Below are positions 61,178-64,000 of a DNA stretch of 64,000 bases, piece by piece (position 1 is the first letter of the stretch; each line of letters starts with the position of its first letter). A program made the translations under genes and the position numbers. Source of the DNA: CAZUHB01 sp964620445 (GTDB lineage: Bacteria; Planctomycetota; B15-G4; CAYZWU01); NCBI GenBank assembly GCA_964620445.1, contig CAZUHB010000023.1:26433-90432 (forward strand). The letters are read 5' to 3'. The notes under the pieces were generated by a model. That model saw only the letters and a list, made by a program, of their open reading frames with translations. It had not been told where the DNA came from and ran no database searches.

Positions 61178-63832
61178 TTAGTCGTGAATCTTCACCATGT
61201 CGCGGCTGGTCAGATAGTTCGAACCGGCCACGGGGATGATGTAAGACTGAAAGTAAACCTCCTTGCCCACCAGGGAGGGACTGTTCGGCACGTTGATCGG
61301 AATGCTCTTCTCTCCCGTCGCCGGAATCGTTCCAGTGGGCAGAAGCGTGTACGACGCGGCGTCGATGCGCAGCACGCCGGCCGAGCCCCAGCTCTTGTAA
61401 CCCGGCTTGTAGGCGTAGGCGGTCATGTAGGTGTCTCCCGGCTCGCCGAACACGTCGAGCGTCACCGTGCCGCCGATGACCGGATCGCCGTGCACCACCG
61501 TGTCGGTCACGAATCCCAGGTGGCTCAGGTAGATGGCGGCCAGCTTCTTGGCCCGGCTCGGATCGTTGCCGTCGGTGATGCCGCTGAACTCGAACGACGC
61601 GCCCACCGTGGCATAGGTGCCCGTATCGTAGGTCACCGCCTTGGTGTAGGAGGAGTACCTGAGCACCGAGTCGGCGCCCGATGGCGTCAGGTGGTCGCTC
61701 GAACCGCTGTCCCCGTCGTATGCGAGACTCATTCCCTCGGTCGGCTCGCCCGAGACGCCGGAGAGCGTGCCCGTGAGGGTCGATCCGCTCGACGCGCCGG
61801 AGAGGCCGAAATAGGGGCGGTAGATGGTGCGCGCCGAATCCTGCGCGAAACAGTTTCCGCCTTCCATGTAGGCGGCGCCGCCGGCGGAGAGGAAGCTCAC
61901 CAGCGTGTTCGCCTGCGACGTGGTGAGCTGGTTGTTGTGGGGATTCATGCCGAGGCAGATGATGACCGCGTCGTAACCGGTGATCGACGAGGGCCACTCG
62001 GTGGTGTAGTCCCAGCCGAGTCCGAAGTCGGAGCAGGCGTTGACAAAGAGCTCGCCCGAGTGGGGCGTCTTGTCGCGGTCGATGACGCAGATCTTGTTGT
62101 ACGTCGTGACGACGAAGGTGTTGCCCCCTTCGGTGGGGCTCATCATGGTATTGGCCGCAGCCGCGGTGTCGGTGGCGGTGATCCTGTAGATCACCTTGTC
62201 CCCGGCCGATGCCGCCGCCGTGGGAATCCCCTCGAAGAGGAACGTTCCCGGAACGCGCGTCATGGTGATCGGTGACTTCATCGCACCGTTGATCATGTAT
62301 TCGAGCGTCACCGTCGGAATACCCGTGTTGTCGATCGCGCGAGCCCTGAAGGTGGGCGGCCAGTCGGCGGCCGCGCAGCCGTGGATCACGTCGTGGTCGA
62401 GCTCGGGCGGCGTGAGGTCGATCTCCACGTTGAACTCGTGGAGCCAGCCGGGCGCCACGGGCGGATGGGCGCGTGTGTTGCCGAGCAGGTCCTCGGCGTA
62501 GACGTAGAAGGAGACCGTCGTTCCGGAGGGCTGGGCCGGAATGACGCCTTCGTACTCGTCGGGATTGCCCGTGGCCGACATGGCCGCCGTGCTGAAGGGC
62601 GCGCCGCCGGTGGTGGTCCAGTAGATGAGAGGGCTGCCGTTGAGCGACGTCGAGTTGTCGGTGTAGATCTCTCCACGCACAGTGTAGCCGTAGACCGTGT
62701 CCTCCGAATCGCCGGGCGGGTACGCGTAAATGCGCACGCCGTCGCCACGCATGAAGTTGCGCGATCGGCAATGGACCGAATCGCCCCAGTCCGTCCCGCC
62801 GCTCGACACCTTGGCAACGGTGTATCCGGGTGCGGCCTGCTCGAAGATCGCCTTGGCCGTGTCGTCGTTGCCCGTGTTGTGCTTGGCCATGACGATCTTG
62901 TTCTGCGTCTGGAGGGAGTTGATGTAGGCGGTCATGGAATAACCCTGGTTCCAGAGCGGCATCCTGTAGATCTTGTATGGCCTGTCGTAGGGGCTGGCAA
63001 GGGTTTGGAGATAGCGGAGCGCGCCTTCCGACCAGCCGGAATGGCTCTTGTCGTCGGGAAAGTCGCTCCACACGAGCACGTCGGGCGCAAGCGGTTTGCC
63101 GAAGGTGTCGATGTGCTCGATGTCGATCTCGAGATCGAGCGTATTGTAGCGGTCGATTCCGACATAGTCGGACATCGCCTGATCCACCTGGGCCTGGGTC
63201 CACCCCGGATTCTCCGTGTAAACGAGAGTCGACGACCACCCGTTACCGTAACCGTCAGCGTAGAAATTGCCGCCCGTGTGCTCCAGGTCGCACCCGTAGC
63301 GGGGGATCCCGTAGGCGTTGCTGATCGCCTGGGGAATGAGATCGTCCTGGGGGCGGGGCCTGTTGTAGACCGTGTCGCAGAGGCCGAAATCATTGTTGCC
63401 GTCCCAGAGGAACCAGGGGCCGTAATCGCGCACCCACCAGGTGTTGGTCGAAGCGATGAGCCACTTCACGTTGGTGTGCGGGATGCCGTTCGAGGTGAGC
63501 CAGCTCTGCCACCAGCTCTGGCTGCCCGACGTGGTGATGATGTAGAGGTCGTTGTCCGTCTGGAGCTCTTTCATCAGCTCGGCATTGTCCCAGAGGCAAA
63601 AGACTCCGATCGATTCGTCCCATTCGGCCGCGGCGCGCACCGGCCCGGTGGGCGGGGCCGTGCCGCGGTGGTTGATCCCGATCAGGTGGGCGAGCGCCTC
63701 TTCCTCGGGTGTCATACCGATCGGCCGTCCGTCATGGCCGGGCGGGTACTGGGTTTCCTGTGCCAGAAGCGCCGTACTGCAAAGAAGAACCGCGATCAGG
63801 ATGGACAGGGATATAAAGGAGCCTTTACTCAT
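61178..63832 (-). CDS. Secreted agmatine/peptidyl-arginine deiminase-fold protein with beta-sandwich and C-terminal domains
   Basis: 884 residues with a signal peptide (LSILIAVLLCSTALLAQ). Residues ~60-390 form the pentein fold: NTWWVRDYGPWFLW, CDLEHTGGNFY, LDIEHIDTFGKPL and the catalytic Cys in GDSVHCRSRNFMRG. The acidic, His and Cys residues of the active site are present. Agmatine deiminases are normally cytoplasmic and ~350 residues; this one is exported and has ~490 extra residues, including Ig-like modules (GYTVRGEIYTDNSTSLNGSP) and a C-terminal beta domain. It may act on arginine in surface or environmental peptides, or on agmatine (inference). Confidence 0.85.
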   Translation of the reverse strand: MSKGSFISLSILIAVLLCSTALLAQETQYPPGHDGRPIGMTPEEEALAHLIGINHRGTAPPTGPVRAAAEWDESIGVFCLWDNAELMKELQTDNDLYIITTSGSQSWWQSWLTSNGIPHTNVKWLIASTNTWWVRDYGPWFLWDGNNDFGLCDTVYNRPRPQDDLIPQAISNAYGIPRYGCDLEHTGGNFYADGYGNGWSSTLVYTENPGWTQAQVDQAMSDYVGIDRYNTLDLEIDIEHIDTFGKPLAPDVLVWSDFPDDKSHSGWSEGALRYLQTLASPYDRPYKIYRMPLWNQGYSMTAYINSLQTQNKIVMAKHNTGNDDTAKAIFEQAAPGYTVAKVSSGGTDWGDSVHCRSRNFMRGDGVRIYAYPPGDSEDTVYGYTVRGEIYTDNSTSLNGSPLIYWTTTGGAPFSTAAMSATGNPDEYEGVIPAQPSGTTVSFYVYAEDLLGNTRAHPPVAPGWLHEFNVEIDLTPPELDHDVIHGCAAADWPPTFRARAIDNTGIPTVTLEYMINGAMKSPITMTRVPGTFLFEGIPTAAASAGDKVIYRITATDTAAAANTMMSPTEGGNTFVVTTYNKICVIDRDKTPHSGELFVNACSDFGLGWDYTTEWPSSITGYDAVIICLGMNPHNNQLTTSQANTLVSFLSAGGAAYMEGGNCFAQDSARTIYRPYFGLSGASSGSTLTGTLSGVSGEPTEGMSLAYDGDSGSSDHLTPSGADSVLRYSSYTKAVTYDTGTYATVGASFEFSGITDGNDPSRAKKLAAIYLSHLGFVTDTVVHGDPVIGGTVTLDVFGEPGDTYMTAYAYKPGYKSWGSAGVLRIDAASYTLLPTGTIPATGEKSIPINVPNSPSLVGKEVYFQSYIIPVAGSNYLTSRDMVKIHD

Positions 63833-63895
63833 TTCGGGAACTCCGGCTTTGTAGAGGGCGATATGCCTCGGGATTCAGGCTTATACAGACGGTGT

Positions 63896-63924
63896 ATTAT
63901 ACACTGAAATCGATTTATTTTGAA
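63896..63924 (-). promoter_or_regulatory. Candidate promoter for the deiminase gene
   Basis: On the minus strand TTCAAA (63924-63919), a 17-base spacer and consensus TATAAT (63901-63896), about 64 bases before the ATG at 63832. Confidence 0.6.
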
Positions 63925-63962
63925 ATGATATTGATCGGACTAAATTTAAATCATAGTTAATC

Positions 63963-64000
63963 CACCGGCTCTGCCGGTGAGAATTTATAAGGCTCTGCCG
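63963..64000. repeat. Short palindromic repeat at the right edge, possibly the start of a repeat cluster
   Basis: CACCGGC TCT GCCGGTG (63963-63979) is a perfect 7-bp hairpin. Its core GGCTCTGCCG recurs at 63991-64000 and is cut by the window end. Confidence 0.5.

Overview
The window is GC-rich chromosomal DNA from a Gram-negative bacterium. An LptF/LptG pair, WaaP-like kinases, many lipoproteins and a Tat-exported sulfatase point to an outer membrane. The mix of DUF4416, AmmeMemoRadiSam-B/Memo, secreted sulfatases, a GH78 rhamnosidase, an SSS transporter, UroD-like methyltransferase and a secreted C-terminal domain common in Planctomycetota-like genomes suggests an uncultured lineage near Planctomycetota, Sumerlaeota, Hydrogenedentota or Lentisphaerota. 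This placement is inference. UGA is an ordinary stop in many genes here (lptF, metG, htrA), so the genetic code is standard.

Layout. 1-8059 holds envelope genes: a truncated membrane/TPR protein, an alkaline-phosphatase-superfamily lipoprotein, a GT39-like glycosyltransferase, a 49-residue zinc ribbon, a double-headed WaaP-like kinase and lptF-lptG. 8.3-12 kb holds DUF4416, rpmB, a histone-H1/AT-hook protein, and rho behind a roughly 480-nt structured leader. 11.9-23 kb has a HEAT/vWA protein, a degenerate phosphatase-superfamily protein with a MITE-like element inserted at its stop codon, a tandem Lrp/AsnC-like sensor, a histone-deacetylase-family enzyme, another phosphatase/sulfatase-fold protein and a second double kinase. 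23.4-24.8 kb has an HTH/AT-hook protein, tRNA-Asp(GTC) and a parvulin lipoprotein. 25-28.4 kb is a flippase, glycosyltransferase and esterase operon. 28.6-36.5 kb holds metG, Memo, a thioredoxin/TPR protein, an HtrA protease, cysK and epsC.

The most unusual locus is 36743-38704. Two adjacent paralogous secreted proteins, each 313 residues, both carry an in-frame UGA at the same aligned position inside a C-x-C-UGA-G-G-T-N-D-G-G motif. Homology continues on both sides of the codon, and the same two potential hairpins follow it in both genes. They look like a pair of extracytoplasmic selenoproteins of a family I do not recognise.

38.9-46.8 kb holds a PAS histidine kinase, a gluzincin lipoprotein, a beta-domain surface protein, serA-serC, a Cys-rich mini-protein and a TauE/SafE transporter. 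46.9-60.9 kb is a minus-strand carbohydrate locus: an (alpha/alpha)6 glycosidase, a coiled-coil membrane protein, an SSS symporter, a GH36-like enzyme with CBM32, a UroD-like methyltransferase, a formylglycine sulfatase and a GH78 rhamnosidase. 61.2-63.8 kb encodes a large secreted agmatine/peptidyl-arginine deiminase. Several long palindromic intergenic repeats are scattered through the window.
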